A stretch of 64,000 nucleotides of DNA, from assembly GCF_008824185.1 (NCBI RefSeq), contig NZ_CP044423.1, positions 323,501 to 387,500 of the forward strand. The letters run 5' to 3'. Below are positions 1 to 8,777 of this stretch, piece after piece. A program made the position numbers and the translations under genes. The stretch comes from Paracoccus pantotrophus. GTDB taxonomy: Bacteria > Pseudomonadota > Alphaproteobacteria > Rhodobacterales > Rhodobacteraceae. Below the pieces are notes generated by a model. It had not been told where the DNA came from, did no database searches, and saw only the letters and a program-made list of their open reading frames with translations. Position 1 is the stretch's first letter, and the number at the start of each line of letters is the position of its first letter.

Positions 1-1
1 C

Positions 2-136
2 AATCCGCATTACGACTTCAACGACGAGGCCCTGGCCATGGGCGCGAGCTATTGGGTCAAGCTTGCGGAAGCGTTCCTGGCGCCGGGCGCGGCGGCGGAA
101 ACGGCAGGCGCCCAGGGCGGCCATTGCCAAGCCTGA
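2..136 (+). CDS. M20-family amidohydrolase, C-terminal end (partial)
   Basis: Only the last 44 codons are in the window; the 5' part lies before base 1. The peptide begins NPHYDFNDEAL and continues GASYWVKLAE. This is the characteristic C-terminus of M20D amidohydrolases (hippurate or N-acyl amino-acid hydrolase type), where the conserved His-Tyr-Asp-Phe-Asn-Asp stretch helps close the metal site. It stops 23 bp before the start of a periplasmic amino-acid-binding protein on the same strand. It is therefore probably co-transcribed with the importer, which could supply an N-acylated or conjugated amino acid for hydrolysis. The exact substrate cannot be told from this fragment. Confidence 0.75.
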   Translation, partial: NPHYDFNDEALAMGASYWVKLAEAFLAPGAAAETAGAQGGHCQA

Positions 137-159
137 GATCATCACGACAGGGAAACATC

Positions 160-942
160 ATGCTCAACACCATCAGGATTTCGCTTCTTGCCCTGCTTTG
201 CGCGGGCGCTGCCCAGGCCGAGGACCGGACCGGCCAGACCATCCGGCTGGGCGTCGATCCGACCTATCCGCCGCTGGAATACAAGCAGCCCGACGGCTCG
301 CTGACCGGCTTCGGCATCGAGATCACCGAGGCGATCTGCGCGGAACTGCGCGCCAATTGCGTCTGGGTCGAAAGCAACTGGGACGGCATCATCCCTTCGC
401 TCCAGGCGCGCAAGTTCGACGTCATCGCCTCGTCCATGACCATCACCGAGAAACGGGCCGAGCAGATCGCCTTTTCGGACAAGTATTCCAACGCGCCCTC
501 GCGCCTGGTGGCGCGCAAGGGCTCGGGGCTGGAACCGACGGCCGCTTCGCTGCGCGGCAAGCGGATCGGGGTGCAGCAGGGATCGTCCCAGGAAAACTTC
601 GCGCGCGCGGTCTGGATGCCCGAGGGGGTCGAGATCGTGTCCTACCAGACCCAGGACCAGATCTATGCCGACCTGATCAGCGGCCGGCTGGACGCCTCGC
701 TCCAGGCCTCGATCCAGGCCAGCGAAGGCTTTCTGAAAAAGCCCGACGGCGCCGGCTTCGAGTTCGCCGGTCCCGACATGAACGACCCGGCCTATTTCGG
801 CATCGGCTCCGGCTATGGCTTCCGCAAGGATGATGCCGCGCTGCGCGAGGACTGGAACAGGGCCTTCGCGGCGATCCGCGCCGATGGCACCTATCGCAAG
901 ATCAACGACAAGTATTTCGATTTCGACGTCTATGGCGACTGA
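160..942 (+). CDS. polar amino-acid ABC transporter, substrate-binding protein
   Basis: The 260-residue protein has a Sec signal peptide (residues 1-20, ending AQA). The mature part starts the typical SBP_bac_3 fold with IRLGVDPTYPPLEY, followed by GFGIEITEAIC. It resembles the lysine/arginine/ornithine, histidine and octopine/nopaline binding proteins. It captures its ligand in the periplasm and delivers it to the permease pair encoded just downstream. The start at 160 was chosen over an upstream in-frame codon because it immediately precedes the signal peptide and follows an AGGGAAA-type ribosome site. The ligand is not certain; neighbouring M20 hydrolase DNA hints at amino-acid conjugates or opines. 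Confidence 0.9.
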   Translation: MLNTIRISLLALLCAGAAQAEDRTGQTIRLGVDPTYPPLEYKQPDGSLTGFGIEITEAICAELRANCVWVESNWDGIIPSLQARKFDVIASSMTITEKRAEQIAFSDKYSNAPSRLVARKGSGLEPTAASLRGKRIGVQQGSSQENFARAVWMPEGVEIVSYQTQDQIYADLISGRLDASLQASIQASEGFLKKPDGAGFEFAGPDMNDPAYFGIGSGYGFRKDDAALREDWNRAFAAIRADGTYRKINDKYFDFDVYGD

Positions 943-1034
943 GCCCGGCCGGTTGCGCCCGGTCCCCGCCCCATGAGGGCGGGGCGGGCATCCCGCGCGA
1001 TCCGCGCGACAAGCCGGTCACGGAGGGAGGGAGC

Positions 1035-1724
1035 ATGTTCCTGAACGGTTACGGCCCGCTGGTGCTGGCGGGGCTGATGATGACGCTGAAGCTGGCGCTG
1101 CTGGCGATGATCGGGGCCTTCCTGCTGGGGCTTGTCGGCGCGGGCTGCAAGCTGTCGCGCAGCCGCGGGCTGCGGGCGCTGGGGGCGGGCTATACCACGG
1201 TGATCCGCAGCGTGCCCGACCTGGTGATGATGCTGCTTCTGTTCTACAGCCTGCAGATCTGGCTGAACCGGCTGACCGACGCGCTGGGCTGGGCGCAGAT
1301 CGACATCGACCCGTTTTCGGCCGGGGTGATCACCCTGGCGGTGATCTATGGCGCCTATTTCACCGAGACCTTCCGCGGCGCCTTCGCGGCGGTGCATCGC
1401 GGCCAGATCGAGGCGGCGCTGGCCTATGGCATGCCGCCCTGGACGCTGTTTCGCCGCGTGCTGTTTCCGCAGATGATGCGCCACGCCCTGCCGGGCATCG
1501 GCAACAACTGGCAGGTGATGATCAAGGCCACCGCGCTGGTATCGCTGATCGGGCTGAACGACCTGATCAAGGCGACGCAGGACGCCGGGAAAGGCTCGGG
1601 GCAGTTCTTCTATTTCAGTATCCTCAGCGCCCTGATCTTTCTGGCCCTGGCGACGGTCATCAACCTGGCCGTCCTGCTGCTCGAACGGCGCTTTTCGGCC
1701 GGGTCCCGGAGGCATGCCGCATGA
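1035..1724 (+). CDS. polar amino-acid ABC transporter permease (HisQ/OccQ type)
   Basis: This 229-residue inner-membrane protein belongs to the HisMQ subfamily of binding-protein-dependent permeases. Several hydrophobic segments are visible, the first at about residues 9-36. The cytoplasmic EAA loop that contacts the ATPase lies around residues 126-142 (EAALAYGMPPWTLF). A good ribosome site (GGAGGGAG) sits just before the ATG. The gene overlaps the next permease by 4 bp (ATGA), so the two are translationally coupled subunits of one heterodimeric channel. A 92-bp spacer separates it from the binding-protein gene. Confidence 0.9.
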   Translation: MFLNGYGPLVLAGLMMTLKLALLAMIGAFLLGLVGAGCKLSRSRGLRALGAGYTTVIRSVPDLVMMLLLFYSLQIWLNRLTDALGWAQIDIDPFSAGVITLAVIYGAYFTETFRGAFAAVHRGQIEAALAYGMPPWTLFRRVLFPQMMRHALPGIGNNWQVMIKATALVSLIGLNDLIKATQDAGKGSGQFFYFSILSALIFLALATVINLAVLLLERRFSAGSRRHAA

Positions 1725-2446
1725 TCGAGATCCTGCAGGAATACGGGAAAGCCTATCTCTGGACCGACGGCTACAAGATCACCGGCGTGGCGATGACGCT
1801 GTGGCTGCTGATCGCCTCGCTGGCCCTGGGCTTCGTGCTGGCGGTGCCGCTGTCGGTGGCGCGCGCCTCGGCCAATCCCTGGCTGCGGCTGCCGGTCTGG
1901 CTGTTCACCTATGTCTTCCGCGGCACGCCGCTTTATGTGCAGCTGCTGATCCTCTATAGCGGCGTCTACAGCCTGTCCTTCGTGCAGTCCCAGCCCCTGC
2001 TGAACGGGTTTTTCCGCGAGGGGATCAACTGCGCCATCCTGGCCTTCGGCATCTGCTCCTGCGCCTATACGACCGAGATCTTTGCCGGCGCCATCCGTGC
2101 CGTGCCGCCGGGCGAGGTCGAGGCGGCGCGCGTCTTCGGCATGACCAGCCTTGGCGTCTATCGCCGGATCGTCCTGCCAAGCGCGCTGCGCCGCGCCTTG
2201 CCCGCCTATGGCAACGAGGTGATCCTGGTCCTGCATGCCACCTCGATCGCCTTCACCGCGACGGTGCCGGACATCCTCAAGATCGCCCGCGACGTGAACT
2301 CGGCCACCTATGCGCCTTTCAGCGCCTTCGGCATCGCGGCGGTTCTCTATGCCGCCATCGCCTTCACCCTGGTCTGGCTGTTCCGCCGTATCGAGGCGCG
2401 GCTGCTGGCCTTTCAGCGCCCCCAGTCGACAGGCCGCGCCGCATGA
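1721..2446 (+). CDS. polar amino-acid ABC transporter permease (HisM/OccM type)
   Basis: This is a 241-residue HisM-like partner of the preceding permease. It has membrane segments from about residue 22 onward and an EAA loop at about 129-145 (EVEAARVFGMTSLGVYR). It forms the transmembrane channel together with the product of 1035-1724. Its start overlaps that gene by 4 bp, and its stop overlaps an upstream in-frame ATG of the ATPase gene, which is the usual compact his/occ-type operon structure. Confidence 0.9.
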   Translation: MIEILQEYGKAYLWTDGYKITGVAMTLWLLIASLALGFVLAVPLSVARASANPWLRLPVWLFTYVFRGTPLYVQLLILYSGVYSLSFVQSQPLLNGFFREGINCAILAFGICSCAYTTEIFAGAIRAVPPGEVEAARVFGMTSLGVYRRIVLPSALRRALPAYGNEVILVLHATSIAFTATVPDILKIARDVNSATYAPFSAFGIAAVLYAAIAFTLVWLFRRIEARLLAFQRPQSTGRAA

Positions 2447-2469
2447 CCCGCCATTTCCCCGAGGAAACC

Positions 2470-3261
2470 ATGTTTCATCCCAAGCCCGACCCGCAATCCC
2501 CCCTCGCCGTCCGGGTCGAGGATCTGCACAAGCGTTACGGTCCGCTGGAGGTGCTGAAGGGCGTCGATCTGACCGCGCGCGAGGGCGAGGTGGTGTCGAT
2601 GATCGGCGCCTCGGGTTCGGGAAAAAGCACCTTCCTGCGCTGCATCAACCTGCTGGAACTGCCCAGCCGGGGCCGGATCGAGGTCGCGGGCGAGGAACTG
2701 GCCTTGCGTCCCGGCCGCGACGGCGACCTGCATGCCGCCGATCCGCGCCAGTTGCGGCGGATCCGGACCTCGCTGTCGATGGTGTTCCAGAGCTTCAACC
2801 TGTGGCAGCACATGACGGTGATGCAGAACATCGTCGAGGCCCCGGTGCATGTGCTGGGCCTGAGCCGCGCCGAGGCCCGCGACAAGGCCGAGGCGCTGCT
2901 GCACAAGGTCGGGCTTTACGACAAGCGCGACCAGTATCCCGCCCATCTGTCGGGCGGCCAGCAGCAGCGCATCGCCATTGCCCGGGCGCTGTGCATGGAG
3001 CCGCGGGTGCTGCTGTTCGACGAGCCGACCTCGGCGCTTGACCCGGAACTGGTGGGCGAGGTGCTGAAGGTGATCCGCGGCCTTGCCGAAGAGGGCCGCA
3101 CGATGATCCTGGTCACGCACGAGATGAAATTCGCCCGCGACGTGTCGAGCCAGGTGATCTTCCTGCACAATGGCCGGATCGAGGAGCGCGGCGCACCGGC
3201 ACAGGTCTTTGGCGATCCACAAAGCGAACGCTGCCGGCAATTCCTGTCGCGCACCTGCTAG
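2470..3261 (+). CDS. polar amino-acid ABC transporter ATP-binding protein (HisP type)
   Basis: The 263-residue ATPase powers the importer. Walker A (GASGSGKST) is near residues 45-53, the ABC signature LSGGQQQR follows in the second half, and Walker B with the catalytic glutamate reads LLFDEPTSALDP. A switch histidine is present in LVTHEMKFA. Translation could begin at 2443 (overlapping the previous stop), but the ATG at 2470 has a far better GAGGAA ribosome site 4 bp upstream and gives the family's usual N-terminus, so it was preferred. It closes the operon. Confidence 0.92.
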   Translation: MFHPKPDPQSPLAVRVEDLHKRYGPLEVLKGVDLTAREGEVVSMIGASGSGKSTFLRCINLLELPSRGRIEVAGEELALRPGRDGDLHAADPRQLRRIRTSLSMVFQSFNLWQHMTVMQNIVEAPVHVLGLSRAEARDKAEALLHKVGLYDKRDQYPAHLSGGQQQRIAIARALCMEPRVLLFDEPTSALDPELVGEVLKVIRGLAEEGRTMILVTHEMKFARDVSSQVIFLHNGRIEERGAPAQVFGDPQSERCRQFLSRTC

Positions 3262-3516
3262 CCTTGGCCGGGCCGGCATGATCGGGCCGCGGCCCCGGGG
3301 CGGGGAGGATGCCATGGCGGCGGGCATCGCGGCTCGGGCCTTGCGCGCCCCGCCGGCGCCGGCACCTGCCGCGATTCCGAGAGTGCAACCTGGCGCTGCA
3401 TCTGCTAGACTGACAGATGAGGACGGTTCGGCCCGGCGTATTCCGCGGGCGGGGGCCGGGTTCTCCGGCTGACGCCTCGCCCGGTTCCGGGCCCTCCAGG
3501 AAGGGAGGATGCAGCC

Positions 3517-4374
3517 ATGCATCGAGACACGATTGGAAACCCGCTGAGCTGGAGCGCGCAGAGGCTCGCCGGCATGGGCCGCGGCGCCGGGGCGGCGGTG
3601 GACGGGATCGGCAGCCACGAGATGACCCTGCCGGTGGTCAACCGGATCGGCCTGGGCGACATCCGCGACGCGCTGCGCAAGGGCGTCGAGGACTTCGCCG
3701 CGCTGCGCACCGACGTGATCACCGCGGTGGCGCTTTATCCGGTGATCGGCTTCGTCCTGGCCGCCTGGGCGTTCAATGCCGGGCAGGTACACCTGCTCTT
3801 TCCGCTGGCGGCGGGCTTTCCGCTGGTCGGACCGGTCGCGGCGATCGGCCTTTACGAGATGAGCCGGCGGCGCGAACGGGGCGAGGACACGAATTGGGGC
3901 GCGGTGCTGGCCACGCTGACCGGCAGGGTGCTGGGGCCGGTGCTGGCGCTGGGCTGCCTGCTTGCGGTGATCTTCGCCTTCTGGCTGCTCGCCGCGCATG
4001 CGATCTGGGTCGTCACCCTGGGGCCCGGACCCTATGACAGCCTGCTGGCCTTGTTTCGCGACGCATTTACCACCAGCGCGGGCTGGACGATGATCCTGGC
4101 CGGGTTCGGCGTCGGCTTCGTCTTTGCGGCGGTGGTGCTTTGCGTCAGCCTGGTGTCGTTCCCGTTGCTGATCGACCGCCCGGTGGGGGTGCCGGTGGCG
4201 CTGGCGACCTCGCTTGCCGTCGCGCGCCGCAACCCCGGCGCGACCGCGCTCTGGGGGTTGATCGTGGCCGTGTCGCTGGTGCTGGGGATGATCCCGCTGT
4301 TCGCCGGGCTGATCGTCGTGCTGCCCATCCTCGGCCACGCCACCTGGCATCTTTACCGCCGCGCGGTGGCCTAG
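3517..4374 (+). CDS. DUF2189 family integral membrane protein
   Basis: This 285-residue protein has a cytoplasmic N-terminus followed by about six hydrophobic segments. The N-terminal part reads LPVVNRIGLGDIRDALRKG, a hallmark of the DUF2189 family, and the family's LYEMSRRRERGE stretch follows the second membrane segment. No catalytic residues are recognisable and the family's function is unknown. It has a clear AAGGGAGG ribosome site, stands alone on the plus strand, and is separated from the ABC operon by 255 bp with no gene. Confidence 0.85.
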   Translation: MHRDTIGNPLSWSAQRLAGMGRGAGAAVDGIGSHEMTLPVVNRIGLGDIRDALRKGVEDFAALRTDVITAVALYPVIGFVLAAWAFNAGQVHLLFPLAAGFPLVGPVAAIGLYEMSRRRERGEDTNWGAVLATLTGRVLGPVLALGCLLAVIFAFWLLAAHAIWVVTLGPGPYDSLLALFRDAFTTSAGWTMILAGFGVGFVFAAVVLCVSLVSFPLLIDRPVGVPVALATSLAVARRNPGATALWGLIVAVSLVLGMIPLFAGLIVVLPILGHATWHLYRRAVA

Positions 4375-4700
4375 AGGGATCGGGAAAACCCCATGCGGCG
4401 GCAAGCCCGCCATGTCCCACTGTCCTGGGGATGACGACGGGAATCCGGATGGGCTGCCGTGAGCCGAGGGCCGGCAGCGCGAACAGCATCGTCTGTCCGA
4501 CAGCCGCTCCTGATAGATGGGACAGCGCGGTCCAGGCGGTGCCATAGCCGCCCTCCATGCCGGCGACCGGTTCCTCCATCGCCGTGCCGGAGGAGACGCC
4601 CTGCGCGGGCGCGCCGGTGATCTCCAGCGAACGGATGCCGCCATAGCGCCCGGCTCTGCGCCTGCTGGTTCCAGTCCTGCGCGGTGAAGGCGGCGAGGCG
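4375..4700. other. unassigned stretch between DUF2189 gene and IS110 remnant
   Basis: No intact gene is visible. The minus strand contains an open stretch (about 4379-4640) reading MEEPVAGMEGGYG and later TMLFALPALGS. It has protein-like composition but no start with a ribosome site and no family recognised. It may be the remains of a chromosomal gene cut off by the insertion cluster that begins at about 4700. Confidence 0.35.
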
Positions 4701-4702
4701 TG

Positions 4703-4869
4703 TCAATGCCCGGTGCATGTGAATACCGTAGCCAGCCAGAAGCACCGCGCCCTGCTGCGCAGCCGCAAGCTCCTGCAGGAAAAGGCTCTTGCGATCGAAA
4801 GCGACATCCGCGGCCTGTTGTGCAATTTCGGGCTCAAGGTGGGTATTGTTGGTGCGGGAGGATTCGAAC
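4703..4869 (+). pseudogene. IS110-family transposase fragment (left of IS66 insertion)
   Basis: Plus-strand frame with PVHVNTVASQKHRALL and then RGLLCNFGLKVGIVG, the middle region of IS110-family transposases. The 5' half of the gene is missing. The reading frame is interrupted at GGFE by the IS66 element. It resumes on the far side (10729 onward) with LRVRDLIEALPDLG, so the element landed in this gene. The identical 8-bp direct repeat at both junctions supports this. Confidence 0.75.
4862..4869. repeat. target-site duplication, left copy (ATTCGAAC)
   Basis: Eight-base direct repeat adjoining the left end of IS66 element 1. It is identical to 10729-10736 at the right end and marks a simple insertion event into an IS110 transposase gene. 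Confidence 0.9.
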
Positions 4870-4977
4870 GTAAGCGCTGTGCTGAGCCCACCTTCCTGCT
4901 GAATCCGTAAGCTGCGATGCGGCCCTGTGTGGGGATTTGCATGGGAGGTTTCATTGGGAGGCCATGGGGAGCGCAGT

Positions 4978-5352
4978 ATGGAGGCCGTTGGGTTCGTGGA
5001 GCTTTTGGCGGCTCCGGCAGCCAAGCGGCGTTGGTCGGACGAGGCGAAGGGCCGGATCGTGGCCGAAACGCTGGTGGGTGGCGTTACGGTGAACGAGGTG
5101 GCGCGTCGTCATGGGGTGAAGGCCAACCACCTGTCCTCGTGGCGGACGTTGGCTCGGCAAGGCAAGCTGGTCGTGCCAGAGGTTGCGGGGGCCGAATTTG
5201 ACGTGCCGGCGCTTACGGTGCCGCCGCTGGACGCGCTGTCGACGACAGCGTCGATTGAACTGGTCATCGGCCCTGTGACGGTGAGGCTGGATGCTGCCAC
5301 GCCTGCGGCCCGGGTTGCGGACCTGGCCATGGCACTGCAGGCCCGCCCGTGA
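4978..5352 (+). CDS. tnpA: IS66-family accessory protein TnpA
   Basis: This 124-residue TnpA protein of IS66 has an N-terminal helix-turn-helix: RRWSDEAKGRIVAETL, then VNEVARRHGVKANHLSSW. It is required with TnpB for efficient transposition of IS66-type elements and probably binds DNA. It is the only one of the element's three genes that is intact. Its stop overlaps the GTG start of tnpB by 4 bp (GTGA), the normal IS66 arrangement. Confidence 0.88.
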   Translation: MEAVGFVELLAAPAAKRRWSDEAKGRIVAETLVGGVTVNEVARRHGVKANHLSSWRTLARQGKLVVPEVAGAEFDVPALTVPPLDALSTTASIELVIGPVTVRLDAATPAARVADLAMALQARP

Positions 5353-5410
5353 TCTTCCCGTCGAACCGGGTGCGGATCATGGTGGCGACGAAGCCCGTCG
5401 ACTTCCGCAA
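5349..5410 (+). pseudogene. tnpB: IS66 TnpB, 5' part (cut by RIT insertion)
   Basis: Starts at a GTG overlapping the tnpA stop and encodes VIFPSNRVRIMVATKPVDFR, the conserved N-terminus of TnpB. Coding homology breaks at exactly the first bases of the RIT terminal inverted repeat. The rest of the gene, beginning KGHDSLAAMVKNEL, continues 3.4 kb downstream at 8802. Confidence 0.88.
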
Positions 5411-5438
5411 CTATGCGGCGACCATGATTATGCGGAGT
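5409..5438 (+). repeat. RIT left terminal inverted repeat
   Basis: 30-bp repeat beginning AACTATGCGGCG and ending TTATGCGGAGT. Its reverse complement matches 8744-8773 at 29 of 30 positions. It contains two related CATA/TATG-GCGG units that may be recombinase arms. A partial internal copy (CTCCGCATAACTATG) lies at about 5507-5521, just before ritA. Confidence 0.9.
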
Positions 5439-5558
5439 TGGCGTTGCCGATCGATAGATTAGGGCTTTTTTACAGATACCTAAGTAGCCCGAGAGCAGGC
5501 TTTCGCTCCGCATAACTATGCTCCCTCGCGATGGTTCAATATCGTGAGGAGAGCAAAG

Positions 5559-6788
5559 ATGGATGCCAATAATCGTAATCACTGGTTCCTCGATCCGGGA
5601 CCGTTGTCGTCGTGGATCGATCAGTTCGCGGCCGACCTTGCCGCTCAGAGATATACGCCGCTGACGATTGAAGGCTACACGGCCTCGGCGCGTCATTTTG
5701 CGGCTTGGCTTGGTAGCGCAGGTATCGCGATCGATGATATTGGTGACGATGTCGTTCGTCGCTTTGCCGAACATCGGTGTCGATGTCCTGGTGGGCGGCG
5801 ATGGCTGCGTGTTTCACCAAAGTATTCGCGCCGCGCCGGGCGGTTCGTTGTTTTCCTGCAAAGGAAAGGTGTCGCGCGACCATCCGTGAAGGTCGCCTCG
5901 TCATATCCCCTGCTTGACGATTATCGGAACTGGTTGCGCATCCACCGGGGACTGTCGGAACGGACGATCGCCCGCCATCTTCGCCACCTGCATAAGTTGT
6001 TGCCGGAACTCGGCACGGCGACCCACGACTATGATGCCGCCCTCGTCCGCAATGTTGTCCGCGAGTGGCGCGAGCGAACCGGACCGGCGGACCTGCGGAC
6101 CATAACGAGCACCTTGCGCAGCTATCTCCGTTTCCTCGCGGGTGCCGGCCTCTGTCGCCCCAACCTCGATCACGCCATCCCGCCGGTCGTGCAATGGCGC
6201 CTTTCGTCTTTGCCGCGGTATCTTGCTGCCGCCGATCTCGAACGCGTCGTTGCATCCTGCGATCAACTTACCAGGGGGCGCCTACGGGACCGTGCGATCC
6301 TGCTCCTGCTCGCACGCCTGGGGCTGCGGGCCGGGGATGTCGCTGGACTCAGACTCAGCGATCTCGATTGGACGTCTGGCATGCTGCGCTTGAGTGGCAA
6401 AGCGCGCCGGCAGGTTCGGTTGCCGCTCCCGCAGGACGTCGGCGATGCGATCCTCGCCTACATCGAGCTGGAACGGCCGCGCGTGGATCAGGAGGCGGTC
6501 TTTCTCATGATGGTCGCACCCTACCGATCATTCTCGCAGTCCAGCCACGTCTCCACGATCGTAGCACTGGCGCTGAAGCGGGCGGGCATTTCCGATGCTC
6601 CGTCGACCGGAGCCAGCCTGCTGCGCCACTCCGCGGCGACCTCGATGCTGCGCTCGGGCGCCACGCTCGAGGCTGTCGGCACGGTGCTGCGTCACCGTTC
6701 GCTCGATATGACCGCGCATTACGCCAAGGTCGACATTGCGATGCTGGAGCAGATTGCCCAGCCCTGGCCGGGAGAGCTGGCATGCTGA
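5559..6788 (+). CDS. tyrosine recombinase, first of RIT trio
   Basis: The 409-residue phage-integrase-family protein has a SAM-like N-terminal core-binding domain (roughly residues 20-100). The C-terminal catalytic domain holds the expected residues: first Arg in LGLRAGDVAGL, lysine region in SGKARRQ, LLRHSAA with the second Arg, and the nucleophile Tyr in HYAKVD. Start at 5559 was chosen because AGGAGAG lies 5-12 bp upstream. It overlaps the second recombinase by 7 bp. In RIT elements the three proteins are presumed to act together; which one cuts which end is unknown. Confidence 0.88.
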   Translation: MDANNRNHWFLDPGPLSSWIDQFAADLAAQRYTPLTIEGYTASARHFAAWLGSAGIAIDDIGDDVVRRFAEHRCRCPGGRRWLRVSPKYSRRAGRFVVFLQRKGVARPSVKVASSYPLLDDYRNWLRIHRGLSERTIARHLRHLHKLLPELGTATHDYDAALVRNVVREWRERTGPADLRTITSTLRSYLRFLAGAGLCRPNLDHAIPPVVQWRLSSLPRYLAAADLERVVASCDQLTRGRLRDRAILLLLARLGLRAGDVAGLRLSDLDWTSGMLRLSGKARRQVRLPLPQDVGDAILAYIELERPRVDQEAVFLMMVAPYRSFSQSSHVSTIVALALKRAGISDAPSTGASLLRHSAATSMLRSGATLEAVGTVLRHRSLDMTAHYAKVDIAMLEQIAQPWPGELAC

Positions 6789-7694
6789 GTCAGCTCCTCA
6801 CCGATCATGCAGCGCTGCACCGTGCACTGGGATTCAAGTTCCGGACCCCGGGCATCCTCCTGCGCAACTTTGTCGCCTTCGCCGAGCATCGCGGGGAGCG
6901 TGTCGTCACGACGGCGACCGTGCGCGAGTGGGCACTGCAGGCACCATCGCCCGAGCAACGACGCAACCGTCTGCTGACAGTGCGCCGCTTCGCGATCGCG
7001 CTGCATGCCGAAGATCCGCGCCACGAGGTGCCCTCGGCTGACCTCTTCGGCCGCGCCAGTCACCGGCGCCGCACACCCTATATCTACGATCCCAGGGATA
7101 TCCGACGGTTGATCGATGCCGCGCATCGCCTTGGTCCCGACGGTTCGATCCGACCGATCACCTACGCCACGATGTTCGGGCTGATCGCGGCGACCGGCAT
7201 GCGCGTTTCGGAGGCGCTTGCCATTCGGCTGCCGGACGTGATCGACGATGGGCTGATCATTGCCCAGACCAAGTTCAAAAAGAGCCGGTTGCTGCCGCTC
7301 CATTCAACGACCCGGCGCGCATTGGACGGATACTTCGCCACTCGCCTGAAGGCCTCGAGCCAGAGCGATGCACTCTTCATTTCGCATCAGGGAACGCCGC
7401 CCGCCTATCCGACAGTGATAACTGTCTTCCTGCAAATCATTCGATCGATCGGCTTGCGCGGCGCTCCAGGATCGCAAGGACCACGTCTCCACGATCTTCG
7501 CCACACATTCGCCGTTCGCTCTCGAACGCTGTGCGCACGATGCCCAGGCGGTAGCACGGCATATCACCGCCCTGAGCACCTATCTGGGGCACGCCCATGT
7601 GACCGATACTTACTGGTATCTTGAGGCGACGCCCGAGCTGATGGCGCACATGGCGGCAGCCGGCGAGGCCTTGCATCGGGAAGTGCCGGCATGA
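6782..7694 (+). pseudogene. tyrosine recombinase, second of RIT trio (frameshifted)
   Basis: The reading frame is intact from MLSQLLTDHAAL through the catalytic domain, with first Arg in TGMRVSEAL and HDLRHTF. It then shifts at about 7517-7525 (gttcgctctcgaacg). The other frame continues LERCAHDAQAVARH, YLGHAHVTDTYWYL (with the nucleophile Tyr) and EATPELM, ending at a TGA that overlaps the start of the third recombinase. An intact protein would be about 304 residues. The unshifted frame loses the nucleophile, so the protein is inactive unless ribosomes slip or the shift is a sequence error. Confidence 0.82.
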
Positions 7695-8680
7695 CCCAAC
7701 TCGCCCCGCATCTCACCGCGTTCCTTCGCGAACACCTTCCCCGCGAACGACGCGCCAGCGTGCATACCTGCGATGCCTATGCCTATAGCTTCCAGCTGCT
7801 GGTGACGTTCGCCGCGCGACGATTGCGCAAGAGGCCTTGCCTGCTGCAGATCGAGGATCTCGACGTGCCGATGATCCTTGCCTTCCTCGAACATGTCGAG
7901 GAGGCGCGCGGCAACAAGGCCCGTTCGCGCAACGCAAGGCTGGCGGCCGTGAAGTCCTTCTTCCGCTATCTCGAGCACCGCGTCCCCGCGGTTCTCGATC
8001 AGGCCCTTCGGGTGCACGCCATTCCCATGAAGAAGGTCGACGAGGCGCTGGTCGCTTCCCTTTCGCGCGCCGAAGTTCAAGCGCTGCTCGACGCACCGGA
8101 CCGGCGGACACCATCGGGCATTCGCGATCGGGCCATGCTGCATCTCGCCTTCGCCGGCGGGCTGCGCGTTTCCGAACTTGTTGGTCTCGCCCTCGACCAG
8201 TTCGACGGACGGTCGCCGGCCAGCATCCATATTATCGGGAAGGGACGGCGGGAGCGCGTGCTGCCGCTCTGGCAGGAGACCGCCGCCGCGATCCGGGCCT
8301 GGGTCGCGGTCAGACCCAAGGATGGCGACACCGCGCTCTTCCTCAACAAGGCCGGCCGGGCGATGACGCGCGCCGGCTTCGAATATATCCTGACAAAGCA
8401 CGCCGCGGTTGCGGCGAAGGTCGTGCCCTCGCTTGCCGCCAAGCCAATATCGCCTCATGTTCTGCGTCATAGCTGCGCGATGCACATGCTTCAGGCCACC
8501 CGGGATATCCGCAAGGTAGCGCTGTGGCTCGGTCATGCCACTCTCCAGAGCACCGAGATCTACTTGCGCGCTGACCCGGCCGAAAAACTCGAGATGATCG
8601 ACGCTTTGGCGCCGCTCGGCATCAAGCCAGGCAAATTCCGCCCGCCGGACAAATTGATCGCGATGCTCGCTGCGCGATAG
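7691..8680 (+). CDS. tyrosine recombinase, third of RIT trio
   Basis: The 329-residue XerC/D-like tyrosine recombinase has N-terminal core-binding helices followed by a catalytic domain. That domain carries LRVSELVGLAL with the first Arg, GKGRRERVLPL with the beta-hairpin Lys/Arg, SPHVLRHSCAMH, WLGHATL and the nucleophile Tyr in EIYLRAD. All catalytic positions are present. Its ATG overlaps the restored stop of the second recombinase (ATGA), so the trio is translationally coupled. It ends 63 bp before the right inverted repeat. Confidence 0.9.
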   Translation: MTQLAPHLTAFLREHLPRERRASVHTCDAYAYSFQLLVTFAARRLRKRPCLLQIEDLDVPMILAFLEHVEEARGNKARSRNARLAAVKSFFRYLEHRVPAVLDQALRVHAIPMKKVDEALVASLSRAEVQALLDAPDRRTPSGIRDRAMLHLAFAGGLRVSELVGLALDQFDGRSPASIHIIGKGRRERVLPLWQETAAAIRAWVAVRPKDGDTALFLNKAGRAMTRAGFEYILTKHAAVAAKVVPSLAAKPISPHVLRHSCAMHMLQATRDIRKVALWLGHATLQSTEIYLRADPAEKLEMIDALAPLGIKPGKFRPPDKLIAMLAAR

Positions 8681-8743
8681 CGTATTGTTATGTGGAGTCG
8701 ACAGATGTCGTGAGGCCCGGAAATGCGCCCGTCAGCGTCCGCG

Positions 8744-8773
8744 ACTCCGCATAATCATGATCGCCGCATAGTT
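8744..8773 (-). repeat. RIT right terminal inverted repeat
   Basis: Inverted copy of 5409-5438 with a single mismatch (T for C at the thirteenth position of the repeat). It begins 63 bp after the ritC stop. A weaker related copy (TTATGTGGAGTCG) lies at about 8688-8701. Confidence 0.9.
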
Positions 8774-8777
8774 ACGA

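Noticed and set aside
2413..4644. Very long open frame on the minus strand over the ABC ATPase and DUF2189 genes
   Set aside because: Arginine/alanine/proline-rich composition of a GC-rich shadow; the plus strand encodes recognised proteins throughout.
4850..4870. A tRNA 3'-end-like string (reverse complement TTCGAATCCTCCCGCACCA) that could have been an integration site
   Set aside because: T-stem and acceptor lengths do not fit a tRNA, and the bases are part of an IS110 transposase reading frame (VGIVGAGGFE) that continues after the IS66 insertion.
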